A stretch of 64,000 nucleotides of DNA from Pachyseris speciosa (GCA_016490735.1 JAEMWC010001099.1:10001-74000), one strand, 5' to 3'; positions 1 to 10,790 are shown, counted from the stretch's first letter. Notes: a model not told the origin generated them from the sequence alone. A program made the numbers and translations.

Positions 1-24
1 ACAGCAGGATACTGGAACACGCGA

Positions 25-95
25 CGCTGTTTCGCAGACGTCCCTTTTCCGCGTGCAACAAAGGAAATAGGAGACGTCTGCACGCAGGCTATCTG
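25..95. repeat. Short foldback repeat end
   Basis: Imperfect inverted motif built on GCAGACGTC and GACGTCTGC with a terminal GCAGGCTA. The same arrangement is seen at 48,992-49,047, so it is a dispersed MITE-like repeat. Confidence 0.4.
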
Positions 96-120
96 TCTGT
101 CTGTCTGTCTGTCTATCTAT
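91..120. repeat. CTGT microsatellite (short allele)
   Basis: About seven CTGT units, some CTAT. The homologous tract in copy 2 (49,385-49,631) is about 250 bp. Confidence 0.85.
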
Positions 121-364
121 ATCGAGCTCTATCTTTATTTCTTTCCTTTAATCTCGTTCCCAGGAACGAGGTTGTCTTTCCTCTTTCTAAGGTAAGTTAA
201 CTTTTACTGTAAAAATAAATATATATTTTGTCTGGTATTTATTAACAACTTACAGGTGTTCACGATGACCATGTTAGGAGGAAAACTAGCTCCTTGAAAG
301 GAGTTTATCTTCTTTATCTATCTTCAATAATAACAAATTTTCGTTGCTTTGTTTTAAAACGCAG

Positions 365-498
365 CATTTAGGAGAGAGTTTTACTACTACACTATAAACT
401 CGCGCAGCGTCTCTTATGACTATGACAGTGTAATGCACTATGGAAGCCGCTACTTCACTGTGAATGGCAGACCGACCATCGTCCCAAAACAACCAGGG
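365..498 (+). CDS. Astacin metalloprotease, copy 1, exon 6 (Met-turn exon)
   Basis: Acceptor CAG at 362-364, donor GTAGGT at 499. The exon enters with two bases of a split codon and ends in phase 0, giving 44 full codons. It encodes the astacin Met-turn block with YDYDSVMHYGS, where the Met sits under the zinc site and the Tyr can act as a zinc ligand. Relative to copy 2 it has three fewer codons in frame (copy 2 residues 192-194) and seven base differences, all changing the amino acid. Upstream exons lie outside the window. The reading frame is intact, so nothing here marks it as a pseudogene. Confidence 0.88.
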
Positions 499-547
499 GT
501 AGGTAATGCCCCAGGGAGGGGGGGGGGGGGGTGAATGTACTCGCAGC

Positions 548-690
548 TTCACATTGCGATCCCCCCAAAAGTACATCAGCCTGAAATTTTACACCCAAAA
601 AATACATGGCATCAAAATTTTCACATTGCGATCCCCAAAAATACATCAGCCTGAAATTTTACACCCAAAAAAATACATAGCATCAAAATT
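548..690. repeat. Two-unit tandem repeat, 72-bp period
   Basis: Units starting at 548 and 620 share the motif CACATTGCGATCCCC and an A-rich stretch. Copy 2 has a single unit. G and C homopolymers (518-531 and 696-711) bracket the repeat. Confidence 0.75.
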
Positions 691-960
691 TCCTACCCCC
701 CCCCCCCCCCCACCAAGACAATACAATACAAGACTTAAATACCTCATTACTGATTTATTCAACCAAAATGACTCTTCTAATGCATGATTTTGCATCAATA
801 AGCTAATAAACATGGGTTTGTCCGTTAATGTCTTTCTTTCGCTCGGAGATGCGTAAACCCCCAAAATACGCGTATTTTGTAGGACCTAAAAAAAAGAAAA
901 CGTGACAGATCTCTTGACCCAAAAAAAATACAGAGGGTGTAAATTTTCAACCCAAAAAAA

Positions 961-1247
961 ATACGTCGGATTCCCACCTCCCCTCCCGTCATGTATACTA
1001 CGAGTACCCTCCTGGAGGTAATGCTTATTCACTGAAATGCAAACAAAACAATAGAGTGCTGCTGTCAAGGGATTGCGAAAACGTTGATGTTCTCAAAACA
1101 ACCAAAAAAAAATACGTCGGATCCCCACCTCCCCTCCCGTCATGTATACTACGAGTACCCTCCTGGAGGTAATGCTTATTCACTGAAATGCAAACAAAAC
1201 AATAGAGTGCTGCTGTCAAGGGATTGCGAAAACTTTGATGTTCTCAA
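961..1247. repeat. Tandem duplication, 151-bp period, copy 1 only
   Basis: A block starting ATACGTCGGA at 961 is repeated from 1,112 almost without change. Copy 2 has one unit (about 50,405-50,556). It lies in the astacin intron between exons 6 and 7. Confidence 0.85.
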
Positions 1248-1804
1248 AACAGATATCAAAATATCACATATAGTATTGAATTGAAAATAAAATTATAAAC
1301 ATGAGATTTTTAAGCAGACGAACGGATTTTAAAATTACCGTCACGAAGAGTGATCAATTAGATTATGAGCTCGAGATTTCTATCACGCATAGAAATCGAG
1401 AGCGAATAATCTAATTGTTTTACTGAGTATAAATCTACTAGTCGTTCAAAACTTATAAACAAGTAAATGATCTAATCCTCTTCACAGACACTTTGAAAAC
1501 GCAAATAAGAGGCTGCCATTTTGTTTTCAATCGCTACTGCCTATCATGTCTATCACAGAATAGATAGCGAGCAGCGTAGTCAATCAGAGAATGACATTCG
1601 TGATAGAACGCTAGTATAGATTTATACTCAAAAGAAATTAGAAGGTAAGCCCTTGAATATGCCCCCTGCCCTGAAATGAGGACTGCGATTAAATGCCCAT
1701 ACTATTTCCATAACAGTCTGGCCTTGCTGTTAAAGCAAATTCTTGCTAGAAAGGCGCACCGGATAGGTTTGAGAATGACTTGTGAAATCTCTTTCTTTTT
1801 ACAG

Positions 1805-1874
1805 AAAGTGATTGGTCAGAGAAATGGTCCCAGCTACCTGGACACCTATCAGATGAATCTTATGTACAGTTGCC
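1805..1874 (+). CDS. Astacin metalloprotease, copy 1, exon 7
   Basis: Acceptor CAG to 1,804 after a pyrimidine tract, donor GTAAGA at 1,875. The exon starts in phase 0 and ends with one base of a split codon. It encodes the C-terminal part of the astacin fold, with IGQRNG and a final Tyr-Ser-Cys. The Cys is the usual last disulfide residue of the catalytic domain. One codon differs from copy 2 (Met here, Leu there). Confidence 0.88.
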
Positions 1875-2502
1875 GTAAGATTACTTTGATGTGTTTAATT
1901 AAAAAGATCAACTGTAGCTATTAAGCTCCCTTACCTTGCCTGATTTTGCTGGAGAATTCTCGCTCTAGAAGAAACTCGCGAAAATCCAATAAAGTTTGTC
2001 TGCTGCAAGAGATCACTAGCAGACAAGTTATGCCAGGGACTGATGATTTAACAGGCTTAGTTATTATGATTTAATTATAGACATTTCGAATAGCTTGCAG
2101 ACACAAAAGTCTACTTGGTTGGCTTATGCCAGAATGACAATTGAAAAAGGAAGCCCTGCACGGGGGTGTTACTGGGGCACTCAAACGCTAATAAAGAGTT
2201 TAAGAATTTCATGGGACAGTACGTCTATCCCAATACGCCTTCCGAATACTCCTTCATCTTTTCCTAAACGAAAGTGAAAACAAAAACTACAGCCATAGGA
2301 AACTGACAGAAAGGCGAAGAGGCATTCCACAACTTTTGTCATCATGCGCCGCTTGGGACGCTTTCCAGAGACAAGAACTTATAGTACTTCCCAGAGTCAA
2401 GAAAAATGACTTTTGCTTGTTGCTGCAGTGGATGTGTTTAGAGGAACTATTTCCTCTTATTAACTAGTGTCTAATACGGGTGATCCTTTGAACGTTTTTC
2501 AG

Positions 2503-2609
2503 CTTGCCAAGATGCGTTTGAGTTGTGTGCATCGTATGCAAATAGGTGTAATAACCCCTCATTTCGTTGGCTGCGGTCTTACTGCAAGAATACATGCTCA
2601 CTCTGCTGA
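2503..2609 (+). CDS. Astacin metalloprotease, copy 1, exon 8 (ShKT domain and stop)
   Basis: Acceptor CAG at 2,500-2,502 after a T-rich tract; TGA stop at 2,607-2,609. The exon codes for a compact six-cysteine ShKT-type domain with spacing C-x6-C-x6-C-x11-C-x3-C-x2-C, ending on the last Cys. It is identical to copy 2 over all 107 nt. ShKT tails on astacins are known from cnidarian secreted proteases. The domain alone does not show toxicity; a role in substrate or matrix binding is equally plausible. A possible poly(A) signal AATAAA lies at 3,083. Confidence 0.88.
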
Positions 2610-2899
2610 GCAAATGACAGGAAGAAGAAAAAAGGTACAATCAGTGTTTTTTTATGGAAACGAAACTGTAACCACACTGTATGTTTTTTCATAGTTCACT
2701 TAGCTGCTTTCCCTTACAAGCTCCTCGCATAGTTTTGGCTTCCACCCGACATCAAGAATATTTGTAAAGTGTTCTGAGTCCTCACCTCCTTTGCTTCTCT
2801 CTTTGAAAACTCCAAAATCACTTAGGGTTACCCGCCACGCGAAAGAGTCACTAGTCCCAGTCCTTCTCCACTCACCCGAACGATCATCGGCTTCACCAC

Positions 2900-3606
2900 A
2901 TAGACCTTTACATAATGGCGGACGATTTTGTATGTTACCAAGGCTTCGTAGCAGCTCAAAGTAAAATATGGCTTTGATAAACCACACGATGTTTTTAAAG
3001 TTCATTTTTTAATGAAGACATGTTTCGGATGAGACATCATCCATCGTCAGTTGTACAGTGCGGAATAAGATTAAAATGAGCAATAAATAGTTAACAAGGT
3101 GAGATATTAACAAGAATAATTTGTATGTATGTTAATTAGGCCTTATTAACCTCACTTTAACGCAAAAGTTCTATTGATTTTTTGCCCATGCTAACAAGGC
3201 TAGTAAGGTTTTGAAGGTTTAAAGTGAGGTTCCAGCACCCGGCAAATAGCCTGACTTCTGGCTATATATTTATTGTGGTTTCATTCGCTCAGAAGCCCTT
3301 CAAGCTAATCCTGCCAGGCTGCTGGCAGAGATAGACCACCACACCACACTCTTTTCGAATAGTTTGTGGGTTCTTTACCGTCCCACAGATTATTAGGAAT
3401 AAGTATTGTGAGACGAGGCTTAGGGTTTATCGTCCTTATCCGAGAAGACTAGAAAGTCTAACCATTTATCCTGAGTGTTGGTCCGGCCGGGGTTTGAACC
3501 CGCGACCTCCCGCACGCTAGTCCTATGCTGTACCACTGAGCTAACCTGCTAATTAACATAGAAATAAAAGAATAATTTGTAGAGGAACCACAACGAAAAG
3601 GGTCTA
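2900..3606. mobile_element. MITE with TAGACC/GGTCTA ends, interrupted
   Basis: Ends read TAGACCTTTACATAATGGCG and CGAAAAGGGTCTA, matching a compact copy of the same family at 32,786-32,973. The compact copy shows this one is interrupted twice: by unassigned sequence around 2,940-3,110 and by a tRNA-derived SINE at about 3,240-3,550. Non-coding. Confidence 0.6.
3240..3550 (-). mobile_element. tRNA-derived SINE
   Basis: Read on the minus strand, the first 75 bases form a tRNA-like head. A box-A-like TTAGCTCAGTGGTA lies at 3,531-3,546 and a box-B-like GGTTCAAACCC at 3,490-3,500, as needed for RNA polymerase III. A non-tRNA body of about 230 bp follows, so this is a SINE and not a tRNA gene. It sits inside a MITE. 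The 3' limit is approximate. Confidence 0.7.
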
Positions 3607-3683
3607 CCACCCTCTGATATATGACTCCTGGTTTCAAACTATTAACAGTGGCTGCTTAGCTGGTAATCCTGTTTAAGCAATAG

Positions 3684-3826
3684 ACCACAAGTTTCTATGG
3701 TTTATAGGCTGATAAACCACGCGGGATGTTGGAAGAACAGTCGAAGAATTCGTAAATCACGAGCAGCAGGCTATTCCAACATCCCGCGTGGTTTATCGGC
3801 CTATAAACCATAGAAACTTGTGGTAT
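3684..3826. repeat. Hairpin (foldback) element
   Basis: Arms of about 50 bp, with GATAAACCACGCGGGATGTT facing its reverse complement across a spacer of about 40 bp. Present in both segment copies (53,036-53,178). Confidence 0.8.
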
Positions 3827-3829
3827 ATT

Positions 3830-4478
3830 GCTTTTATATAATAACTCGGAGGACGCACGAAATTTCCATGAGTTTACTGGCACAATAAACCATAGTTGAT
3901 TGACCAATCAGAGCGCGCGCATTGAGTTGGTTATTGTATAAATGCTGTTAGTATATACCACACAAGTGAATAGTGCTTTTCGCGCGCCCTGATTGGTTAA
4001 CTCGGATATCCACCATTGTTATATACCTACACTTTCACTCAACAAAACGAGTACTGCGATTGGTTGATTCTTGGTCACCTGCCCCTGACCAAATTCAAAT
4101 GTATCCCGACCGGGATACAATTCCGCAATTGTTGCCCGCGCGCCGAATACAGCAGCACGTGATTAGTGCATGACTAAAAAGTGCATGATCTTCAGCACGT
4201 GCTCACGTCAGCTTGATTGACGAGGCGGACTTGAGAACACTGCCAGTTTTCAGTTTTATAAACCAACGATAATACAAACGTTATGAACCCGAGACTAAAT
4301 TTTTCTCGATATCAGCAAGGCATCTTGATTCGAAAATACAAGAAAGCATGTTCTACTTTTTCAGGTACTTTCAAACGTTTGTAAATTATTCATTCAGCAG
4401 GCTTGTGAATAAAGACGTGTTTTTGTAGTGCCGTCTTTGTTTGTTTGTCAGTTTATTTTGTTGAAGGGAAAGTCTCGG
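3830..4478. other. No gene seen; CCAAT-containing repeat
   Basis: Contains several ATTGGTT/CCAAT boxes and GCGCGC stretches in a pattern typical of dispersed elements. No exon with plausible splice sites found. Confidence 0.4.
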
Positions 4479-4615
4479 TATATAACAAAGCACTTAATGT
4501 ATGATCCCTCGGGAAACTAGTTAGTTTTGTTTTCCCCCGAGTCCTGATGTTTCGCTCAGGACTCTCGGGAAAACAAAACTAACTGTTTCCCTCGGGACCA
4601 TACATTAAGTGTATA
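4479..4615. repeat. Near-perfect hairpin MITE
   Basis: Arms of about 60 bp run from TATATAACAAAGCACTTAATG to its complement, with CCCTCGGGAAAC blocks and a short loop around 4,548. Copy 2 equivalent at 53,870-54,005. Confidence 0.8.
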
Positions 4616-5455
4616 CTATTCACTTCCACTTCAGTGAATAATTGTTAAATAGTCCTATATTAAAAATAGTTCCATAAAAAATTCTCGCTTTCATAACAAA
4701 GTAACATTAAACAATTGATGAAAAAATAAAACAAACTTCCTTGCTCGTCACAAGGAAAGAAATTCTTGTTAACCGGATGTAGAGTTAGCAATTAGACCGC
4801 TAGCAATGCTTTTCGAATATAATAGTCGAGCGAGCGGCGCGCGAAAACCCCGAAAAGCGAAGTGAATGAGCTGTGCTCCTGATGGCTTACGGTCTTGATT
4901 ATTCAGACAGGGACTGGAAGTGTTCAATGTCGTTTTCGGTATAATATTCAATCAGAAAGGGACTAGATTTCTATAAATATAACACATATTTAACGCATTC
5001 ATAAAGGTTTCGTGTTTCTTTCTTTTAGTCATGTGCATGCAGCTTCCCGGAAGGATCACAAGCAAGATTCATTTAGATTATTTTTATAGCTATAGTGTGT
5101 TAAGAAATAAAAGTGCTGCATTCCAGTTGTGTTTGTTCTTTGAAGGCTCTTTGTTTTAGTATTTCATTTATATAAAGTAGCTGTATCTTGGCTCTTCCGT
5201 ACAGATGTTCTTTGTAAAAATACGGACGATTTTTCACACAGACAGACTTATCGCATGTTTGCCTTGGGAGTTTAGCTCATGAGCTGAATTCATCATTATG
5301 CTCATTCCTTTACACTCTTGCGAACCCGAAGTAACCGACTGAAAACCCCATAAGTTAAAAAAGAGCTTTTCTTTATGTTTCAATTGTACCCCTGCTGAAA
5401 TGTAAATCCTACATTGCGTTACACAGGAATACGTGGGAATACTCAGGAAAGACAA
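4616..5455. other. No gene seen
   Basis: AT-rich non-coding sequence, almost unchanged in copy 2 apart from a few substitutions. No splice-consistent exon recognised. Confidence 0.4.
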
Positions 5456-5575
5456 ATTCCAGTTCTCCCAAGGAGTCGAACAATTAGCCAGCCGATTGCT
5501 AGTTCGGACACTACCACTGATCCGCAGGTGTGAGATCAGCCACTGAACCAGTTGTGAGCACGCGAGTCCCTAGGC
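5456..5575 (-). mobile_element. Possible degraded tRNA-derived SINE head
   Basis: On the minus strand a box-A-like TGGTTCAGTGG and a box-B-like TTGTTCGACTCC are spaced somewhat wider than in a tRNA. Body and ends are unclear. Copy 2 equivalent near 54,850-54,965. Confidence 0.35.
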
Positions 5576-5606
5576 TTGCTTACCGCCGCTCACTCGGTTC
5601 CAGAGT

Positions 5607-5911
5607 AGAGCTTTAGCAACGACGACGGCAACGGCAACGAGAACGTCACAAAGCAATGGGCTTAATGAGCAAAAACAATGACTTTGCACGTGCGTTTTAC
5701 ATTTTGGCACATTTCTTTCCCGTCTCTGCAAGTCAACAACGTGAAATGACCAAATTTTAGGTTTTGGCGAGAACGGGAGCGTGTGACTGTAAAGTTTTCT
5801 TTCTTTTTCCTTACTTTAATGGCGTTCATAACAATTTAGTCCCTGAATAGTTCGCCAGTCCTTTCCAAGTTAAACAAATTGGAATAATAACGAAAGCGTT
5901 ACAAAAACGAG

Positions 5912-5942
<31 letters not shown>

Positions 5943-5970
5943 CGTCGCCGTCGTCGTTGCTAAAGCTCCC
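5607..5970. mobile_element. MITE with GAGCTTTAGCAACGACG ends
   Basis: Inverted ends of about 45 bp face each other across about 270 bp. Copy 2 (55,000-55,364) keeps complete ends GGGAGCTTTAGC and GCTAAAGCTCCC flanked by TA on each side; copy 1 has lost one or two G at the left tip. Non-coding. Confidence 0.75.
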
Positions 5971-6411
5971 TATTCTCCACGAGGGGTGAGCGCGGTCCCA
6001 TTTCCAGAAACAGCGGCTGGTAATCGAGCCTGGATTCCCCTGATCAGGCTCAGAAAAATTGGACAAAATTGTCCATTCGGCCCGTCTCGTTTCCTCCGAT
6101 GGAAATTTTCGCATGGCATAAAAGTGTTTTCTTGTCTAAGAGGTGTTTAATTCTACTTATCTGTACTAACTGGTTCATGCAACTAGAGGCTGTTTTAGTG
6201 GTATGTTTTAGTGGTATGATTTACATATACCCCGAGATCCTTAGCGAACGAAACTGGTGAGATAGTTTTGCCCAACAGAGTTAAGCAGATATGAGGTAAC
6301 CTCTTAAGAAGTTGTGCTGAGCCAACAACCACTAATTTTGTCTTCTCGGGGTTTATAAGTAACGAATTCTCTGCACACCATCTACTGATCTTGATTTACG
6401 GCGGCCATATG

Positions 6412-7689
6412 AGGCACTCGAAAAAAATTCGCTTGAAAAGGGGGGGGCCAGCGGAAAAAAATTTAAGGAAAGGAGGGGGGGGGGGTCGGACGAAAAAATT
6501 AGGTTAAAAATAGGATAAGAGATGTTTACAAATGGAAGAAAAATTGTGCTCTTTTATTTATAACAAATATGCTAAAACAGTTCCAGGGTAACAAGAAAAC
6601 TTCTCAACAGCTTTTATATTTTATAAGGACAGTGAACATACCATAATAACAGTCTTGAATAGCAACAACTTTCTTTTCATTCATAAAAATGTTGTTGTCA
6701 AGCTCATATAATTAAAACCAATAATTTGAGTCCTGGATTGGAACTGACCACGTTACCAGAGCTTTTCTCTGAGAAATTTGGTGGTAGCGTAGTTTTGTCT
6801 GACCCAGAGAGCGTAGCTAGATTTGGAGACAAATTCATTGTAAAACCAAAGTTTGTGGTTGACTATCTCCAGCATCTTGAGGTCATAGAGGTTAAAAAAA
6901 AGAAGAGACTGGCGGAAAGGGCAAGGGAAAGAAGGGAGGCAAGAGAAAAGTCCTATGATGATTATCATTGGACTACTTTGTGCGAAGATGCCGCCAAGCA
7001 AAAAAAGCTCCGTGTGCAGAATTGAACAAATACTTACAACATCATGGGCTATTAAAACAGCATCAGAAGAGCAGCAAGAATGACAAAATGAAGACAAGTA
7101 TGGGACACTTCCTGCAGATGAATACTCTCAGAACAGGTCAAGCCGAAGTGAGAGGCAGCAATGAATCAGGTCAACTAGACAGCAGTGGTGAAAGCAGTGA
7201 GGGAGAAGAAACTGATGATGATTACAAGAGTGATGCCCCTGACTCTGAAGACGACTCAAATGATGTCGTTCTTGCTTTTATCGCCTCAGACGAGGAATAT
7301 GTAGACGAGCGGACAGCTACAACACGCTCAGGACGAGCAGTAACAAGAAGAGCTGAAATTGACTTTTCATTCTTTTGAGTGAGGATTTGTTAAAAACAGC
7401 TTTCTAGCTTTCAGCTTTCTTTCACTAAATTACGTGAAATGTAATAAAACGAAATTTTAATGCAGTAACTTTTTTAATACCCCCCCCCCCTTCCATGAAT
7501 AAAAAAATACATAATATGTATTATTTTTTTATTCATGGGGGGCCTTCCAAAAAATTACTCTGATGAGGGGGAGGGGGGGGCATGCGAAAAAAATCGGAAA
7601 TTGGCGGGGGGGGGTCATACAATTTTCAAATTACACTCCTCCAAATCCCACCAGCCCCCCCCCCTACCCCATAAAAAATGAACGGTCCC
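6412..7689. mobile_element. Non-autonomous TIR element, PIF/Harbinger-like (left end lost)
   Basis: The right tip reads ...GAACGGTCCC followed by TAA (7,690-7,692). The left tip exists only in copy 2 (56,097, preceded by TAA). Combining the copies gives TIRs starting GGGACCGTTCATT, about 50 bp long with a G-run, and a 3-bp TAA target duplication inside the LINE. TAA/TTA duplications with G-starting TIRs are usual for PIF/Harbinger. It carries a decayed ORF at 6,726-7,378. Confidence 0.6.
6726..7378 (+). pseudogene. Decayed TE-borne ORF with SAP-like motif
   Basis: Two overlapping frames (6,726-7,025 and 6,968-7,378) read as parts of one protein separated by a frameshift near 7,010. Visible in order: KPKFVVDYLQHLE, a basic Arg/Glu/Lys-rich helix, a SAP-like segment around ELNKYLQHHGL, an acidic Ser/Asp/Glu-rich stretch and a basic tail with TRSGRAVTRRAE. 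A SAP-like motif suggests DNA binding; that is inference. Copy 2 has a 39-bp in-frame deletion near the start. Without an ATG in a good context or an intact frame I treat it as a pseudogene carried by the TIR element. Confidence 0.5.
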
Positions 7690-8028
7690 TAAGGCTGTCA
7701 AAAGCTTTTGACATATCAAGCAATACTAGTAATGACGCTGCTTTTTCATCAATTGCTTTCAAAATGTTATCTGTAACATTTATGAGGGCAGTTTCTGTCG
7801 AATGCATTTTCCTGTTGCCACTTTGATAAGTCGACAGTTTATCATATTTTGTCAAAAATTCCACAACCTGCTTGTGTGCCAGTCTCTCACTTACTTTCGA
7901 TAGGATGGGTAACAGTGAAATCGGCCTGGGTAATCTGTGCAGATCACTTTTACTTCAAAAGCAAAAGCGATAACAACAATGCAACTAGACATGCATAGAT
8001 CACTATGACGAACTAGATAAGCATCTGG

Positions 8029-8085
8029 AACCCAGGCTCTCTGCTTTCCTCCCTTGTCGTCGAGGAAAAGAGAGAGAGCCTGGGT
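8029..8085. repeat. Hairpin with CCCAGGCTCTCT arms
   Basis: Arms of about 20 bp, CCCAGGCTCTCT facing AGAGAGCCTGGG, around a short loop. Also in copy 2 at 57,573-57,629. Confidence 0.7.
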
Positions 8086-8537
8086 GCGAGGTTGCGGATT
8101 CTGTAGTAAAGGATCTCAGCAACTCAAAACAGAGAAGTCAAACTGATAAAAAGTGCTGCTGATCCGCTGATTTGACAATGGGAAAGACGTATTTCCTCAA
8201 GCCCCTCTCACCTCCACCACCTTATTTGGCTGGACACCACCCAGACACGTTTTGGGCGCTTTCCTTTTGCATGGAAAAACCGGTTGTTCCGGTGGTAAAT
8301 CAAATGGAAAAGGCTTTTCCGATGGAAATTTTTCGGGAAAAAAAAGGAACACCTATTGAGGTATTCCTTTTTCTCGGTTTTACCGGAATGACCGAAAAAA
8401 ACTGTACAATCTGCGGCGTCCCACTAGTTCCATGCTCCTTGATGAATTAAACGCGCGGTTTGGTGGTAGTTTGGTTAGTACCCAGTCTCTTAAAGAGTGA
8501 ATCAGTGCAAAACGAACACGCTCGTCCCGTTCCGTTT
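8086..8537. other. No gene recognised
   Basis: Contains short runs of open frame but no supported exon. Length differences between copies change the frames, which argues against coding. Confidence 0.35.
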
Positions 8538-8612
8538 AGCCTCCTCCTTCATAGACGTCTTTGGGCTCGTCACACGCGTGACGAGCCCATAGACGTCTGT
8601 GAAGGAGGCTAC
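8538..8612. mobile_element. Mini foldback insertion with 9-bp flanking repeats
   Basis: Almost the whole segment is a hairpin, AGCCTCCTCCTTCATAGACG against its complement. GTTCCGTTT lies directly before it (8,529-8,537) and after it (8,613-8,621), as expected for a target-site duplication. Both copies carry it, so it predates the segment duplication. Confidence 0.7.
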
Positions 8613-8805
8613 GTTCCGTTTAGATTGAGACAATTTTAAAAAATTGCCTTTATCTTCGTCGCCACAACGAGGTTAACAACGAGGCGTTTCGAGCCAACGT
8701 TGTCAGCGGCTTCCTGTTGGAGTCGTGGACTGTTTTATTTTGCCTTTTATTTTTCGTCGTGGAACTGAAGAAGAGCCTTAAGTGTGCAGCTAGGGCTCTA
8801 AAAAT

Positions 8806-8991
8806 ATGAGCTTGAATGGCCTCAAGCGAATGCTCAACATTAACCCGGCCAGCGCGCTTGCCTACTTTACGAACGTGAATTCAGACCGACGCCTGGGCTT
8901 TCGAGTGTACGATGATATGTTAGAACAGAAGTACGATTATAGACGACCGGAATTTCTTCAACTGGACGTAGAATCTGAACAGGCCGCCTGA
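8806..8991 (+). CDS. Conserved 61-residue ORF of unknown function, copy 1
   Basis: ATG at 8,806 with an in-frame stop upstream (8,791), TGA at 8,989-8,991. The product is soluble-looking, without signal peptide or membrane segment, basic at the N-terminus and acidic at the C-terminus, with the block RRLGFRVYDDMLEQKYDYRR. All 186 nt are identical in copy 2, while flanking DNA has substitutions. It lies between the astacin and IQUB exons on the same strand. AATAAA occurs at 9,328-9,333 and is lost in copy 2. A donor-like GTAGAA near 8,966 would make it a first exon. I do not recognise the family. Confidence 0.5.
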   Translation: MSLNGLKRMLNINPASALAYFTNVNSDRRLGFRVYDDMLEQKYDYRRPEFLQLDVESEQAA

Positions 8992-9779
8992 GATCATGAC
9001 TCAAGACCGATCATTATTTCGCACAGGGAATTACCTTTTAACGCTGGATATGCTGAGTAAGTCTGATATATTCCTCTCGACACAACCTTTGGTCTTAATC
9101 CTCCTCCCTATTACTGAAGTTGTCCCTATCTTGAATTAGAATGCATCCGTTTAAGCTCATTCAATTATTCGTTACATCGCTGATCATCCACTTTTTTGTT
9201 TACCTTAATAGAAGATTTCGCTTTGATAATACGAGAATTATGACCTCATTTCCCCCTTGAACTTTCATATCTTAGTTTGTAAATATTTTGACATTGATCT
9301 GTGATCAATGAGTTGTTCCCAAGCTTAAATAAAACAGTCGATCATCATCATTGCGGAAATGGTATTCGTCGATAATTGCCGGGCAGCTGAATAATACATG
9401 AACTTGGTTTTCTACAAACTCCCTTGTGGTTTTGATAGATGTGTTCTACACTTAATAGATAAGATATTAAAATAACAGAAATAAACTAACGACATGTAAA
9501 TTTAACCGGGAAATTTAAGGATGCTACTCGCAGTCAGTTAGTGGCACTGTAAAATCAAACTTAATTGAATTAATTTTCTTCTTCTTGTACAGGAATTGCT
9601 GCATGCCTGCGATTTTATTGTAATTTACACTTTGTTGACATCTTCAGAATTTATAAGCATTTGTCATAAAGGATGAAGGATGTACAATTACAACATACTT
9701 GTAATCAAAATTCTTGAAATTATGAAGAATTATTGTTGTGTGTTTTAATGTTTTCTGAAGGAAACAAGCTTGTGATTTA
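8992..9779. other. No gene seen; holds the empty target site of the copy 2 insertion
   Basis: AT-rich. At about 9,041 the sequence ACCTTTTAACGCTGG is the uninterrupted form of the site that in copy 2 contains the 1,914-bp TIR element. Confidence 0.6.
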
Positions 9780-9903
9780 ATAATAATCACTTTATTCAAG
9801 TCTCAAATGTATTTAGCCAAGCACAGATGCTATACTAATTGGGGAGACTAAATGAAATCAACTCTAAATAAATCAAATGAAATGTTGAGTTTTGGGGAGA
9901 GGG

Positions 9904-9934
<31 letters not shown>

Positions 9935-9990
9935 GGAGCAGAGTAGAGAACCAACAAACTCAGCCCACTTATGACGCCGAGTCCTGTAAG
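9780..9990 (-). mobile_element. 5'-truncated tRNA-SINE
   Basis: On the minus strand it matches the body of the complete SINE at 45,155-45,441, including TTTTTCTCC and CCGGTTTTCCCCTCTCC blocks, but lacks the tRNA head. Copy 2 equivalent at 61,240-61,453. Confidence 0.65.
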
Positions 9991-10790
9991 GGCCATGAGC
10001 ATTGCAGCTTGGAATCAACTTGTCAGTGGATATTTTTTTAAGCATATGACATATTGTATGGGGAAGAAATGAGATGCTCCACAAAAAACATATATAAAGC
10101 TGTATATTCTCTTTACTTCTTCTTATATTTTGCGTGGCATTTGGTTAAGCATTGCATCATATATACAGTAATATTTGTTGTTCATCACATGTAATCTCAT
10201 AAACTATATGTTTATTGAGAGACTGACATCGACAGGAGAATACCTATGCTGATCGCTGTCTTTCACATATAAACTAAGTCTACAGCCACTCCGACCTACC
10301 GCCAAAATTTCCTGCTCGTGGTCATCTTCAGTACACAGAAATTCCAAAATATGTGGCGGTAGGTCGAGAAATTCATCAATAGTCGAGTCCCAAAGGTACT
10401 AAGTGTTCGACCGGCCAAATTCCCAGTTCGTCGAGTAACAAGCCAAATTCAACAACAAAGTACATCACCTTGCTCGATTCTTTGAGAAAGTGGACTCTTA
10501 GCTACCGTCACGCTTAATGATACTCATCAGGCAGCCGCTAAAGATGAAAAATGGCTGTAAATTTAGCAGAAATCGCAAGCAAACCGAACTTGGGCCATTG
10601 TTGTCGCTTCACGGATAAAAAATAGCTACGTCAAAATGACGTTTTCAGAAACCTTGAGCCTCCAGTGGCTTAGGACAGCACTGTCATTTCCCTGGTAGTT
10701 CAAATAAAGAGTCACGAATTGCTATTCATCGTTTATAGGTGGAAAATCACTCCGAAAATGTAAAAACCTGCGGTAGTCAATGGGTTAAAT
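9991..10790. other. No gene seen
   Basis: One short inverted repeat, GACCTACCGCCA against TGGCGGTAGGTC, spans 10,290-10,365. Nothing else recognised. Confidence 0.4.

Larger units (their letters stand above)
6090..7945 (-). pseudogene. LINE reverse transcriptase remnant, split by a TIR element (copy 1)
   Basis: Minus-strand RT fragments of CR1/L2-like type. 7,693-7,945 encodes the fingers and motif A (LLDMSKAFD). 6,090-6,411 encodes the region after the catalytic centre and is frame-shifted. The middle, with the catalytic YVDD and the GVPQGS block, is missing here but survives in copy 2. A Harbinger-like element was inserted just after motif A. Dead element. Confidence 0.75.

Noticed and set aside
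286..576. 96-codon minus-strand ORF near the window start
   Set aside because: It is antisense to the real astacin exon 6 and its length depends on a G homopolymer. The + strand reading has splice sites and the Met-turn motif.
2700..3005. 101-codon minus-strand ORF, also at 52,052-52,357
   Set aside because: Identical in both copies, but so is most surrounding DNA. It starts inside a MITE and matches no family I recognise. The part around SGEWRRTGTSDSFAWRV looks protein-like and deserves a database search, but I cannot support a gene.
3478..3550. tRNA gene on the minus strand
   Set aside because: Boxes A and B are present, but the sequence continues into a SINE body and no complete cloverleaf was evident.
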